Positions 36,424-45,675 are shown, counted from the stretch's first letter. The stretch: DNA of 64,000 nucleotides from Actinospineispora eucalypti (GCA_014208095.1 JACHMT010000001.1:310001-374000), one strand, 5' to 3'. The notes: a model not told the origin generated them from the letters alone. Program-made: numbers and translations.

Positions 36424-37398
36424 GTGAACCGCGCCCAGCCCGCACGACAAGCTCCCCATCAGCAAGCACGGCGCATTCCCCGCCAACCCAACCGGCCGGT
36501 GCCCACTCCCCGGCAGTTCCCGGCGGCGAACCAGGCGGCCCCCGTGCGACCTCCGGCCATGCCGCTCAGCGGGCCGGTGCCCACGCCGGTCGTGGGACCG
36601 GTTGTCGGGCCCGTCACCGGGCCGCACCCGCCCGCCCAGCCGGCGCACCAGTCGGCCGGCGCCCGGGTGAGCGCCGTGGCCGCCGACCTGACCATGAGCA
36701 AGGTGGTGGCCGGTGGCATGGCCGCCGCCACCTCGTCGGTGTTCGGCTCGTACTTCGGTGCGCTGGGTACGGTCGGCGGCGCCGCCGTCGGGGCCGTGGC
36801 CACCACCGTGGCGACCAACCTCTACCAGCGGTCCATCGAGCGCACCAAGGACTCGGTGCGCAACCGGGTGCGCCGGGGCGCCGGCCTGCCGGACACGCCG
36901 ACCTACGCGGACGCCGCCCGCGCCGCCAAGCTGGCCAAGCAGCGGACCGTCCGCCTGGACCCCGCGCTCGCCGCCCCCGCCCCTGCCCCCGCCCGCCCGC
37001 GCCGCACGTGGAAGGTGCTGGTCGGCGCGCCGTTGATGATCTTCGCGCTGGCCCTGGCCGCGGTCACCGGGATCGAGCTGGCCAAGGGCTCGATGCTGTT
37101 CGACAACGAGGGCCGGACCAGCATCCAGCGGGTGCTGGACCCCAAGCCGGCAGTGGTAACGCCTTCCCCGGCACCGGCCCCGGTCGCCCCGCCGAACGAG
37201 TCCGAGCACGACTCGAGCGAGGGCAACGACTCGCGGGACCACTCGGACTCGCGCGACGAGCGGGACGACTCGAACTCCCGTGACGACCGCGGCGGCCTGC
37301 TCGACCCGAAGCGGGACACCGAGGACCCGACCGACAAGCTGCGCCCCACCGACTCCAACACCCCACCCCCGATCCTCCCCAACCTCCTCGGCCAGTAA
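36424..37398 (+). CDS. Hypothetical Pro-rich protein with one membrane segment
   Basis: A 324-residue protein of unknown function. The N-terminal 75 residues are rich in Pro, Gln and Arg. A Gly/Ala-rich hydrophobic region (VVAGGMAAATSSVFGSYFGALGTVGG ...) lies in the middle, a clear membrane segment (VLVGAPLMIFALALAAVTGIELA) near residue 210, and an acidic Ser/Asp/Arg-rich tail follows with DSRD and SRDERDD repeats. I chose the GTG at 36424, which avoids overlap with DUF3159; an upstream GTG at 36328 in the same frame is the alternative. The 3' end is very C-rich (48 C, 11 G in 37331-37414), leading into repeat array 4. Confidence 0.7.
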   Translation: MNRAQPARQAPHQQARRIPRQPNRPVPTPRQFPAANQAAPVRPPAMPLSGPVPTPVVGPVVGPVTGPHPPAQPAHQSAGARVSAVAADLTMSKVVAGGMAAATSSVFGSYFGALGTVGGAAVGAVATTVATNLYQRSIERTKDSVRNRVRRGAGLPDTPTYADAARAAKLAKQRTVRLDPALAAPAPAPARPRRTWKVLVGAPLMIFALALAAVTGIELAKGSMLFDNEGRTSIQRVLDPKPAVVTPSPAPAPVAPPNESEHDSSEGNDSRDHSDSRDERDDSNSRDDRGGLLDPKRDTEDPTDKLRPTDSNTPPPILPNLLGQ

Positions 37399-37412
37399 CC
37401 ACGCCCCCCAAG

Positions 37413-37546
37413 CCTGATTCAGTGGGTTTGGCAGCGTGATTCAGTCGGTTTGGCAGGGTGGTTCAGTGGGTTTGGCAGCGTGATTCAGTGGGTTCTGGCT
37501 GCTGAAACCACTGAATCAGCCTGCTGAAAGCACTGAATCAGGCTGC
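37413..37546. repeat. 22-bp repeat array 4, forward then inverted units
   Basis: About four forward units (TGATTCAGTGGGTTTGGCAG type) face two inverted units (GAAACCACTGAATCAG type) and can fold into a long hairpin. It separates the convergent 3' ends of the Pro-rich membrane protein and thiE. The flanks are C-rich on the left and G-rich on the right of the plus strand, mirroring array 3. This is a probable bidirectional terminator, and there is no gene in 37399-37551. Confidence 0.95.
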
Positions 37547-37551
37547 GGGAG

Positions 37552-38232
37552 TCATTGGATCGGGGATTGGCGGAGGCGGGTGGTGAGGGCTCGGGCGGCG
37601 GCGGTGGGGTCTTCGGCCTCGGTGATGGCGCGCACCACGACTATGCGCGTTGCGCCGGCGGCGAGGACCTCGTCCAGCCGTTCCTCGCGGTCGATGCCGC
37701 CGATGGCGAACCAGGGGCGGGCGGTGCCGCTGGCCGTGACCTCGCGGATCAGGTCGATGCCCGGCGCCGGGCGGCCGGGCTTGGTCGGCGTGGGCCAGCA
37801 CGGGCCGACGCAGAAATAGTCCACGCCCGGTTCGCCGGCCGCCGCGATCGTCTCGGCGGAGGCGTGCGTGGACCGGCCGATGACCGGATCGTCGCCCAGG
37901 ATGCGCCGGGCCACCGGCACCGGCAGGTCGTCCTGGCCGAGGTGCAGCACGTCGGCGCCGGCGGCCAGCGCCACGTCCGCCCGGTCGTTCACCGCGAGCA
38001 GCGCGCCGTGCCGGGCGCAGGCGTCGGCCAGCACCTCCAGCAGGGCCAACTCGTCGCGAGCCTCCAACGCGGCGCCGGACTTGTCCCGCAGCTGCAGGAT
38101 GTCCACCCCACCGGCCAGTGCGGCGTCGGCGAACTCGGCCAGGTCACGGCGGTCCCGGCGGGCGTCGGTGCACAGGTACAACCGGGCGTCGTCCAGCCGG
38201 GCGCGTAGCTTCTGGGCATCGAAGACAGGCAC
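37552..38232 (-). CDS. thiE: Thiamine-phosphate synthase
   Basis: A 226-residue TIM-barrel enzyme that joins the pyrimidine (HMP-PP) and thiazole halves into thiamin phosphate. The motifs [35 protein letters not shown] and [19 protein letters not shown] are typical. The GTG start at 38232 is the first with the conserved start. It is divergent from thiO-thiS-thiG. No TPP riboswitch lies on its own strand in the 35 nt between its start and the plus-strand riboswitch. Confidence 0.95.
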   Translation of the reverse strand: MPVFDAQKLRARLDDARLYLCTDARRDRRDLAEFADAALAGGVDILQLRDKSGAALEARDELALLEVLADACARHGALLAVNDRADVALAAGADVLHLGQDDLPVPVARRILGDDPVIGRSTHASAETIAAAGEPGVDYFCVGPCWPTPTKPGRPAPGIDLIREVTASGTARPWFAIGGIDREERLDEVLAAGATRIVVVRAITEAEDPTAAARALTTRLRQSPIQ

Positions 38233-38271
38233 GAGCCCGACGGTAGCGCGTAAGCTGGACGGTGGTTACGC

Positions 38272-38358
38272 ACGGGAGCCCACTCGCACCGGGCTGAGAG
38301 GGGACTGACGCGGTCCCGACCGTCGAACCTGATCCGGGTCATGCCGGCGCAGGGAGCG
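38272..38358 (+). promoter_or_regulatory. TPP riboswitch (thi box) of thiOSG
   Basis: The conserved elements of the thiamin pyrophosphate aptamer are present in order: GGGCTGAGAGG, then GAACCTGATCCGGGTCATGC, then CGGCGCAGGGAG. The aptamer ends right beside the GGGAGG ribosome-binding site of thiO (ATG 38366), so regulation is probably translational. Confidence 0.95.
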
Positions 38359-38365
38359 GGAGGTT

Positions 38366-39554
38366 ATGGCGACACAGCAAACACACCGTCCGGGGCGGCT
38401 GGCGATCGTGGGCGCCGGGGTGATCGGGTTGAGCTGCGCGTGGCGGGCCGCCGAGGCCGGCTGGCGGGTGGAGGTGATCGACCCGGCGCCGGGCAGCGGG
38501 TCCTCCTGGGTGGCCGGCGGCATGCTGGCCCCGGTCACCGAGGCCTGGCCGGGCGAGGAGGAACTGCTCGAGCTCGGGGCGGAGTCCCTGGCTCGCTGGC
38601 CGGTGTTCGCCACAGCGCTGCGGGAGGCCGCCGGCCGGTCGGCCGGGTTGCGGGAAGAGGGCACGGTGGTGGTCGCGGCGGCCGCCGGAGACCGCGCCGA
38701 GCTGGACGACCTGGCCGAGTACCTGGGCGGGTTGGGCCGTGATGTGGACCGGCTCACCGCTCGTGAGCTGCGCAGACTGGAACCGGCGATCGGGCCGGAC
38801 GTGCGCGGCGGGCTCTCCGTTCCCGGTGATCTGGCGGTGGACAACCGGACCCTGCTGGCCGCGTTGCGGGCGGCCGCCGAGCGGGCCGGTGTGAAGTTCG
38901 TCGAGGCGCACGTGGCGCGGGTGATTTCCGGCGGGGTGGAGCTGGCCGCCGATGTGCCAGAACGACTGAATCAGCGTGCTGAAGTGACTGAATCGGCGTT
39001 GGTGGCGGGGGCGGATGTGGTGTTGGTGGCGGCGGGGGCGTATTCGGGTGGGTTTCATCCGGCGTTGGGTGGGGCGGTGCGGCCCGTGAAGGGGGAGATT
39101 CTGCGGTTGCGGCACCGGGCGGGGGCTCTGGCGCCGCCGGGGCGGACGGTGCGCGCGGTGGTGGATGGGCGGCCGGTGTACGCGGTGCCGAGGGACGGCG
39201 GTGGGCTGGTCATCGGGGCCACCCAGTACGAGGCCGGGTTCGACACCGAGCCGGCGGTGAACGGGGTGCGCGACCTGCTGCGCGACGCGGAACGGGTGCT
39301 GCCGGGCATCGCCGAGTACGCGCTGGTCGAGGTCACCGCCGGGCTGCGCCCGGCCACGCCGGACAACCTGCCGCTGATCGGCGAGCTGGAGCCGGGCGTG
39401 CTGGTGGCCACCGGCCACGGCCGCAACGGCATGCTGCTCGCCCCGCTCACGGCGGACGCGGTGCTGGCCCAGCTGTCCGGGGAACCGGTGCCGGCGCCGG
39501 TCAAGGCGGCCGACCCGGCCCGGCTCGGCGGTAAGGGCGGTAAGGAGGTGACCG

Positions 39555-39577
<23 letters not shown>
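38366..39577 (+). CDS. thiO: Glycine oxidase ThiO
   Basis: A 403-residue FAD enzyme that oxidises glycine to the dehydroglycine used for the thiazole of thiamin. The N-terminal dinucleotide motif IVGAGVIGLSCAWRAAEAGW, the GSGSSWVAGGMLAPVTEAW flavin region, and the C-terminal GLRPATPDNLPLIGELEPGVLVATGHGRNGMLLAP are all present. Two 22-bp repeat units (38953-38996) are read through in the middle and encode about 15 residues (LNQRAEVTES) that look inserted. Downstream codons switch to G/T-ending for about 60 codons. The stop overlaps thiS by 23 nt. Confidence 0.93.
38953..38996. repeat. 22-bp repeat array 5, inside thiO (2 units)
   Basis: Two adjacent 22-nt units with the core GACTGAATCAG/GACTGAATCGG on the plus strand, the inverted orientation of array 1, lie inside the thiO frame. 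The 80 nt to the right hold 46 G and 12 C, so the antisense strand is C-rich before reaching the array. Confidence 0.93.
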
Positions 39578-40516
<939 letters not shown>

Positions 40517-40542
40517 CGCCTCCAGCCCGTCCGTGGACTGAC

Positions 40543-40995
40543 TCAGTCGCGGTCCAGGTCGGCGTTCAGCCTGGTCAGCCCGTTGACGAAGACGGCGAGC
40601 TCGTCGGTGGTCCAGTTGTCCAGCCGGCCGCGCCACTCGATGCGCCGCGCGTCGGTGACGGCGGCCAGCCGGCGCCGCCCGTCCTCGGAGGGGCGCAGCA
40701 GGAAGGCGCGGCCGTCCTGCGGGTCCGGCTCACGGCAGACCAGGCCGAGCTGGATCAGCGAGGTGACGTGCCGGCTCATCGTCGACTTGTCCAGGCCGAA
40801 CTCCTCGGCCAGATCGCCCAGCCGCAGCGGGGCCGCCTGGGTGAGGACCATCAGCACCGGATAGCCGCTGGCCTCCATCTCCGGGTGCACGCGCTCGGCG
40901 AAGCGGCGCATGGACCGGCGGGAGCGGCGCAGCAGCACGCCGAACTGGTCCTCGAGCCGATTGAGCTCAACCTCGCGGGCGGGGTCGGTCGACAC
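40543..40995 (-). CDS. MarR family transcriptional regulator
   Basis: A 150-residue winged-helix regulator. The recognition region APLRLGDLAEEFGLDKSTMSRHVTSLIQLGLVCREPDPQDGRAFLLRPSEDGRRRL is the MarR signature (helix-turn-helix then wing). The ligand and targets are unknown; the divergent neighbour is a lipoprotein gene 57 nt away. The GTG start at 40995 is the first in frame. It is transcribed alone, convergent with thiG. Confidence 0.9.
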   Translation of the reverse strand: MSTDPAREVELNRLEDQFGVLLRRSRRSMRRFAERVHPEMEASGYPVLMVLTQAAPLRLGDLAEEFGLDKSTMSRHVTSLIQLGLVCREPDPQDGRAFLLRPSEDGRRRLAAVTDARRIEWRGRLDNWTTDELAVFVNGLTRLNADLDRD

Positions 40996-41052
40996 GCCCG
41001 GACAGTAGCGGCTGCCGGGGCTTCCAGGCTATGGGGCGGTACACAGGTACCC

Positions 41053-41916
41053 ATGCGCGCAACCCGAGCGGCGGTCGGCCTGGTTATCGCGGGAGCGCTG
41101 CTGGGAGGTTGCGGCACCTCGGAAACGGGTGCGCCGACCGGTGGCACCGAGTCGTCCGGACCCGGCCCTTCCAGCTCCGAGGAAGCCCCCGGGAACGCGG
41201 TGCCGGTTTACTACGGGGCGAAGACCGGGGCCGGCTGGCGGCTGTACCGGGAGTTCCACAAGACGCATGACGACGACGCGGCCACGTCGGCGGTGCGGGA
41301 CGCGCTGTCCGGCGACGCGGCGGTGGACCCGGACTACAAGTCGCTGTGGCCGTCCGGCTGGGCGCCGCGGGGGCCGGTGAAGCACGCCGGCGGCGTGATC
41401 ACGGTCGACCTGACCGAGCCGAACGACGAGGGCGAGGAAGCGACCAAGGAGACCACCGACCTGGCGGTGCAGCAGCTGATCTACACGGCGCAGGGGGCGT
41501 TGCAGTCCAAGGACCCGGTGCGGATCCTGGTCGCCGGCAAGCCGGTCGAGCACCTCTTGGGATTCGTGTCCACGGCGAAGCCGATCTCCCGCGTCGACCC
41601 GACGAAGGTCCGGTCGCTGGTGCAGATCGACAACCCGATGGACGGCGGCACGGTCGGCCGGAGCGTCAAGGTGAGCGGCGAGGCCCGGGTCTGGGAGGGC
41701 AACCTGCTGTGGCGGGTGGTGCGCGGCGGCGCGGCGTCGGGCGACGTGGTGCAGAAGGGGCACACCACGACCCGGTCCGGCATGGAGTTCGCGCCGTACT
41801 CGTTCACGGTGACCCTGGAGCCCGGCGAGTACACGCTGGTCGCCGAGGAGTCCGACGAGTCGGACGGCCAGGGCCGCGCCCCCTACTCCGACACCAAGAA
41901 GATCACGGTCCGCTGA
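41053..41916 (+). CDS. GerMN and Gmad2 domain lipoprotein
   Basis: A 287-residue lipoprotein with a lipobox LLGGC (Cys20). A GerMN domain spans about residues 50-175 (VPVYYGAKTGAGWRLYREFHK ... AVQQLIYTAQGAL) and a Gmad2 immunoglobulin-like domain about 190-285 (VQIDNPMDGGTVGRSVKVSGEARVWEGNLLWRVV ... FAPYSFTVTLEPGEYTLVAEE). In firmicutes GerMN occurs in sporulation proteins; the actinobacterial role is unknown. The ATG at 41053 precedes a normal signal peptide. The stop lies just before repeat array 6. Confidence 0.87.
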   Translation: MRATRAAVGLVIAGALLGGCGTSETGAPTGGTESSGPGPSSSEEAPGNAVPVYYGAKTGAGWRLYREFHKTHDDDAATSAVRDALSGDAAVDPDYKSLWPSGWAPRGPVKHAGGVITVDLTEPNDEGEEATKETTDLAVQQLIYTAQGALQSKDPVRILVAGKPVEHLLGFVSTAKPISRVDPTKVRSLVQIDNPMDGGTVGRSVKVSGEARVWEGNLLWRVVRGGAASGDVVQKGHTTTRSGMEFAPYSFTVTLEPGEYTLVAEESDESDGQGRAPYSDTKKITVR

Positions 41917-41918
41917 GC

Positions 41919-41962
41919 GTGTGCTGGAAGCTCCGACTCAGGGTGCTGAAAGCTCCGACTCG
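41919..41962. repeat. 22-bp repeat array 6 (2 units)
   Basis: Two 22-nt units (GTGCTGGAAGCTCCGACTCA type) lie between convergent genes. The complement of the first unit supplies the TGA stop and the array encodes the last residues (ESELSAP) of the minus-strand gene. The right flank is G-rich on the plus strand (30 G, 12 C in 41963-42020). Confidence 0.92.
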
Positions 41963-42564
41963 CGGGGTTGCGGAGGGTGGAGGCCCAGGCGGGTTAGTTC
42001 CAGGGCGGCCAGGGCGTTGATCGTGTCCGGGTCGGCCCGGCGCCAGGCGGTGGCCGGTTGCTCGGTGATCGTGCGGAGTTGGCCCAGGGGGGCGTTGGTG
42101 AGGGCGCGCAGGGCCAGCAGGTCGGGGTCGCCGGTGCGCAGGGCGGCCGCCTCGCCGGCGGTGCGGGCGTAGCGCAGCCGGATCGGCAGCCAGAGCACGG
42201 CCGGCACCAGGATGCCCAGCAGCACCGCCACCATCGCGCTGTTGGTGGCCACGGTGCTCACCAGGTCGAGCTGCTCCTGGCCCGCCCCGGACAGCGCCTG
42301 GCCGGCCGACTGGCCACTGCGCAACGCGCTGGCCAGGGTGTCCCCGATGAACGGCACCATGGAAGCGCCCTGGGCGGCGACGCCGAACGCCTCACCGATC
42401 GCCGCGCCCGCGTCCACCAGCCCGGTGGCCGGCGCGCGCAGCCGCAGCAGCTGGTCCCGGATGTGCAGTCCGACCAGGCAGAACACCAGCAGCCAGGCCA
42501 GCGCGAGAAGGTCGGCGACCAGCTGCCGGGCCAGCCGCGAGGGTTGTTCGGCGTAGAACTTCAC
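41938..42564 (-). CDS. Hypothetical membrane protein
   Basis: A 208-residue protein of unknown function. It has an N-terminal membrane segment (LLALAWLLVFCLVGLHI) and a second one (NSAMVAVLLGILVPAVLWLPIRLRYA, about 120-145), with a Gly/Ala-rich extracellular loop between them (ATGLVDAGAAIGEAFGVAAQGASMVP) and a cytoplasmic helical tail. The GTG start overlaps the carbonic anhydrase stop (GTGA), so the two are co-translated. The final seven codons and the stop are part of repeat array 6. Confidence 0.75.
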   Translation of the reverse strand: MKFYAEQPSRLARQLVADLLALAWLLVFCLVGLHIRDQLLRLRAPATGLVDAGAAIGEAFGVAAQGASMVPFIGDTLASALRSGQSAGQALSGAGQEQLDLVSTVATNSAMVAVLLGILVPAVLWLPIRLRYARTAGEAAALRTGDPDLLALRALTNAPLGQLRTITEQPATAWRRADPDTINALAALELTRLGLHPPQPRESELSAP

Positions 42565-43094
42565 CGCGCCCCCTCGGAAATCGGCGACGCGGTGGCCCGG
42601 TGCCGCGCGGCCAGCTCGCGGTAGATCGCCGGGTTGGACTCCACCCACCACTTGGCCGACTCGGTGAGCGGCCCGCGCAGCTTGGCCGGCGCACCGAGGA
42701 CGAGCTGGTCGTCCGGCACCACCATGTTCGGCGGGACCAGCGAGCCGGCGCCGATCAGGCAGTGGTCGCCGATGCGCGCGCCGTCCTGCACGGTGGCCCC
42801 GTTGCCGATCACCGACTCGGTGCCGATGATGCAGTTGTGCACCACGCACAGGTGTCCGACCGTGGTTCCGGGGCCGACCACCAGCGGGTCCGGCCCGCCG
42901 TGCAGCACCGAGTTGTCCTGGATGTTCGCCCCGGCACTGATGACGATCGGCCCGAAGTCCGCGCGGATCACCGCGCCGTACCAGACCGAGGCCTCCGCCT
43001 CCACCCGCACGTCGCCGATCAGGGTCGCGGTTGGCGCGATCCAGGCGGACCCGTGCACGGTGGGCGCGGCGCCCTCGAAGGAATACAGCGGCAT
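42561..43094 (-). CDS. Gamma-class carbonic anhydrase-like protein
   Basis: A 177-residue left-handed beta-helix protein with hexapeptide repeats. The gamma carbonic anhydrase family motif (AVIRADFGPIVISAGANIQDNSVLH) and putative zinc-ligand histidines in NSVLH, GHLCVVHNC are visible. Activity is not assured because many family members are inactive. The ATG at 43094 opens the conserved MPLYSFEG. It is translationally coupled to the downstream membrane protein. Confidence 0.88.
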   Translation of the reverse strand: MPLYSFEGAAPTVHGSAWIAPTATLIGDVRVEAEASVWYGAVIRADFGPIVISAGANIQDNSVLHGGPDPLVVGPGTTVGHLCVVHNCIIGTESVIGNGATVQDGARIGDHCLIGAGSLVPPNMVVPDDQLVLGAPAKLRGPLTESAKWWVESNPAIYRELAARHRATASPISEGAR

Positions 43095-43120
43095 GCCCGC
43101 ACCCTATGTTGCGGCCTTCG

Positions 43121-43174
43121 GCCGCCCGTGAGTGGCAAGTAGCGCTATAGCGTCACTCGCCACTCACGGGCGGC
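43121..43174. terminator. Long REP-like hairpin
   Basis: A perfect 16-bp stem, GCCGCCCGTGAGTGGC with its complement, has at the centre of its 22-nt loop the further palindrome CGCTATAGCG. It is preceded by a small GCGGCC-TTCG-GCCGC hairpin (43111-43125). It contains the stop of the hydrolase gene and lies before the carbonic anhydrase start, so it probably terminates or attenuates transcription between them. Confidence 0.8.
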
Positions 43175-43877
43175 GTTCCGTCAGGAACGCCGCAATGGCC
43201 GCGGTAGCCGACGGCAGGTGCTCCGGCTCCTTCCACCGCCGCACCAGCCGGGCGCCCGGGACCGATGCGGCCAGCAGTTCGGACGCGCTGGCCGGGTGGT
43301 ACTGGTCGTTGCCGCGCAGCACCAGCAGCGGCTGGCCGATCGTGGACAGGAACGAGACCGGCACGCTGAACAGCACGTCCTCGGTGTCGTACATCGCCGA
43401 CCGGTAGGCCGCCCAGGCCTCCTCGGTGGCCTCCGGGTGGTTCGGCGCCAGCTCGTCGCGCCAGCCGTCGAACATCTCGTGGAACGCCTCGCGGTTGCCG
43501 TCCAGCCCGATCGGCTGCAGGGCCACCACGCGGGCGAACCGCTCCGGCGCCGCGCGCAGCAGGCCGAGCAGGAACGGCCCGCCGATGCACATGCCCACCA
43601 CGTGGCAGCGCTCGATGCCCAGGTGGTCCAGCAGGGCCAGCTGGTCGGCGGTGTAGGTCGGCCAGCCCTCCCGGCCGGTCACCGGCGCGGTGGAGGACCC
43701 GGCGTTGCGCTGGTCCATGGTGATCACCCGGTAGTCGCCGGCCAGCGAGCGCACCGGACTCCAGGGCACCTTCTCCCAGTAGTCGGCGGTGGACCGCATA
43801 CCGCCGGGCGAGAGCGCGAGGATCGGGAAGCCCGCGCCGTGCTCCTCGTAGTGGATGGTCGCGTCGTCACGTTGCAT
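43164..43877 (-). CDS. Alpha/beta hydrolase
   Basis: A 237-residue alpha/beta-hydrolase. The elements are LALSPGGMRSTADYW (oxyanion region), YRVITMDQRNAGSS, the nucleophile elbow GMCIGG with Cys in the nucleophile position where Ser is usual, and the final His in EPEHLPSA. A Cys nucleophile is known in dienelactone-hydrolase-like enzymes, but the function here is unknown. The ATG at 43877 is the chosen start, with a GTG at 43886 as alternative; neither has a clear ribosome-binding site. The stop lies in the REP-like hairpin. Confidence 0.82.
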   Translation of the reverse strand: MQRDDATIHYEEHGAGFPILALSPGGMRSTADYWEKVPWSPVRSLAGDYRVITMDQRNAGSSTAPVTGREGWPTYTADQLALLDHLGIERCHVVGMCIGGPFLLGLLRAAPERFARVVALQPIGLDGNREAFHEMFDGWRDELAPNHPEATEEAWAAYRSAMYDTEDVLFSVPVSFLSTIGQPLLVLRGNDQYHPASASELLAASVPGARLVRRWKEPEHLPSATAAIAAFLTERRP

Positions 43878-43997
43878 CGTCGGCACGCCGCCAGCATAAA
43901 CCAATTGTGTGAAATTGCTTGACGGGCTCCGGAATGTGCTATCTGCGAATTCTTCGAGTTGTGTGCAAATTGATTGGCGCGGACCTAGGCTGGATTT
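43878..43997. promoter_or_regulatory. Divergent promoter region with direct repeats
   Basis: An AT-rich gap between the hydrolase and the metallo-hydrolase. Two copies of TTGTGTG followed by an A-rich AATTG (43905-43917 and 43959-43972) lie 54 nt apart; the first is also part of the palindrome CAATT-gtgtga-AATTG. A TAGGCT -10 element (43986-43991) places the plus-strand start at the ATG 43998, which has no Shine-Dalgarno and looks leaderless. Confidence 0.5.
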
Positions 43998-44867
43998 ATG
44001 GAAAATGGTTGGTACGTGGATGGCCGGTGCTTCAACTGCGACGTGGCCCGGCAGCTGGCGCCCGGGCTGATTGCCGAGGTAAACGGCCGTTCCGAGGTGG
44101 TGAGGCAGCCCCGTGACGAGGCCGAGGTGGCCGCCGTGAGGGCCGCCGCCTTCGCCTGTCCGACGCGTTCGATCCGCCTTGCCGATAAGCGGCTCGACCC
44201 GGCCTGGGACCCATTTCCGGTGGCGCTGGACGAAACGGTGATGCTGTGCGGGCACAATTCGTCGCACACCGCCGGGGCGAATGCCTACCTGGTGCGCCGG
44301 CCGGGCGGGCTGTTGATGGTCGACACGCCCCGGTGGAGCGAACCGCTGGCCGCCCGGTACGCGGAGTTCGGGCCGGTCACCCACGTGCTGCTCACCCACG
44401 CCGACCACGCCGCGCACGGCCGCCGCTACGCCGACCGGTTCGGCGCCCGGCTGTGCATCCACCAGGGTGACCTGGACTCGGCGCCGGACGCCGACCTGGT
44501 GCCGAGCGGCACCGCGCCGGTGCGCATCGTGGACGGCGTGTACGCCCACCCGCTGCCCGGGCACACCGAGGGCAGCATGCTCTACCTGGTGGACGACCGG
44601 TACTGCTTCACCGGGGACAGCCTCTACTGGTCGCGCGCGGACGACGATCTCGCCGTGGCCGACGCCGTCACCTGGTACTCGATCACCGAACAGGCCGCCT
44701 CGCTGGCCCGGGTGGCCGGCGAGCTCCGGTTCGAGTGGCTGCTGCCGGGGCACGGCGGGCGCATCCGGCTGCCCGCCGAGGAGATGGCGCGGCGGATGCG
44801 CGCACTGGCCGGGCGGGTCGCCGGGCTGGCGCCCCGCCCGGTCGACTTCACCGCCGTCCGCTGGTGA
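43998..44867 (+). CDS. Ferredoxin-like / metallo-beta-lactamase fold hydrolase fusion
   Basis: A 289-residue two-part protein. Residues 1-60 look like a short ferredoxin-type domain (CFNCDVARQLAP ... FACPTRSI, three Cys visible, so a full 4Fe-4S site is doubtful). Residues 80-285 are a metallo-beta-lactamase domain with HADHAAH, PGHTEGS, GDSLYW and PGHGGRI metal-site motifs. A similar fusion occurs in actinobacterial MBL proteins of unknown function. The gene appears leaderless. It is convergent with the ion-channel gene, with 1 nt between their ends. Confidence 0.85.
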   Translation: MENGWYVDGRCFNCDVARQLAPGLIAEVNGRSEVVRQPRDEAEVAAVRAAAFACPTRSIRLADKRLDPAWDPFPVALDETVMLCGHNSSHTAGANAYLVRRPGGLLMVDTPRWSEPLAARYAEFGPVTHVLLTHADHAAHGRRYADRFGARLCIHQGDLDSAPDADLVPSGTAPVRIVDGVYAHPLPGHTEGSMLYLVDDRYCFTGDSLYWSRADDDLAVADAVTWYSITEQAASLARVAGELRFEWLLPGHGGRIRLPAEEMARRMRALAGRVAGLAPRPVDFTAVRW

Positions 44868-44868
44868 G

Positions 44869-45675
44869 CTAGCGGTTGGACGCCGCCCGCAGCTCCCGCA
44901 GCTCGGCGCGCAGCGAGCGCAGCTCGGCCAGGATCTCCCGGTTGGCCAGCTGTTCCTCGGCGGCGTTGGCCGCCTCCTCGGCCCGCGCGTCGGCCATCAC
45001 CTGGCCCTCCATGGCGCTCACGGTGACCGCGATGAACAGGTTCAGCACCATGAACGAGGAGATCAGGATGTACACCACGAAGAACACCCAGGCCGACGGC
45101 TCGACCGCCATCACCTCGCGGGCCAGGTCCGGCCACGCCTCGCCGGTCATGGTCTGGAACAGGGTGAACAGCGAGGTGGCCAGCGAGCCGAAGTGCTCCG
45201 GCGCGATCCGCCCGTACAGCGTGGTGGCGATCACCGCCGAGACGTAGATGATCAGCCCCAGCAGCGCCATGATCGACCCCATGCCGGGCAGCGCGGCGAG
45301 CAGCCCGCCGACCACCCGGCGCATGCTCGGCACCATGGACACCAGGCGCAGCGCGCGCAGGATGCGCAGGGTCCGCAGCACGCTGAACTCGCCGGTGGCC
45401 GGGGCTATCGCGACCACGATGATGACCAGGTCGAACACGCTCCACGGGTCGCGGAAGAACCGCCACCCGTGGGCGTAGATGCGCAGGCCCAGCTCGAGCA
45501 CGAAGATGCCCAGCGCGATCCGGTCGACCAGGTGCAACAGGTCGCCGTGCCGCGCCATCAGCGAGCCGGACGTCTCGCAGCCCAGGGTGACCGCGTTGAC
45601 CACGATCACCGCGATGATGAACTGCTGGAACCGGGGGTTCTCGACCGTGTCGCGGATCCGCTCCCGGGAAACCAT
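44869..45675 (-). CDS. Voltage-gated-type ion channel (bacterial Nav family)
   Basis: A 268-residue six-segment channel subunit. S1-S3 are hydrophobic; S4 carries spaced arginines (LRTLRILRALRLVSMVPSMRRVV, about 97-120); the pore loop has FQTMTGEAWPDL (about 180-192) as selectivity filter; S6 is VVYILISSFMVLNLFIAV. The C-terminus (205-268) is a Glu/Ala/Arg/Leu-rich coiled coil that should tetramerise it. The TGEAW filter has one acidic residue per subunit, like sodium-selective NaChBac relatives, though ion choice is inference. The ATG at 45675 follows CGGGAG-like bases. Confidence 0.9.
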   Translation of the reverse strand: MVSRERIRDTVENPRFQQFIIAVIVVNAVTLGCETSGSLMARHGDLLHLVDRIALGIFVLELGLRIYAHGWRFFRDPWSVFDLVIIVVAIAPATGEFSVLRTLRILRALRLVSMVPSMRRVVGGLLAALPGMGSIMALLGLIIYVSAVIATTLYGRIAPEHFGSLATSLFTLFQTMTGEAWPDLAREVMAVEPSAWVFFVVYILISSFMVLNLFIAVTVSAMEGQVMADARAEEAANAAEEQLANREILAELRSLRAELRELRAASNR

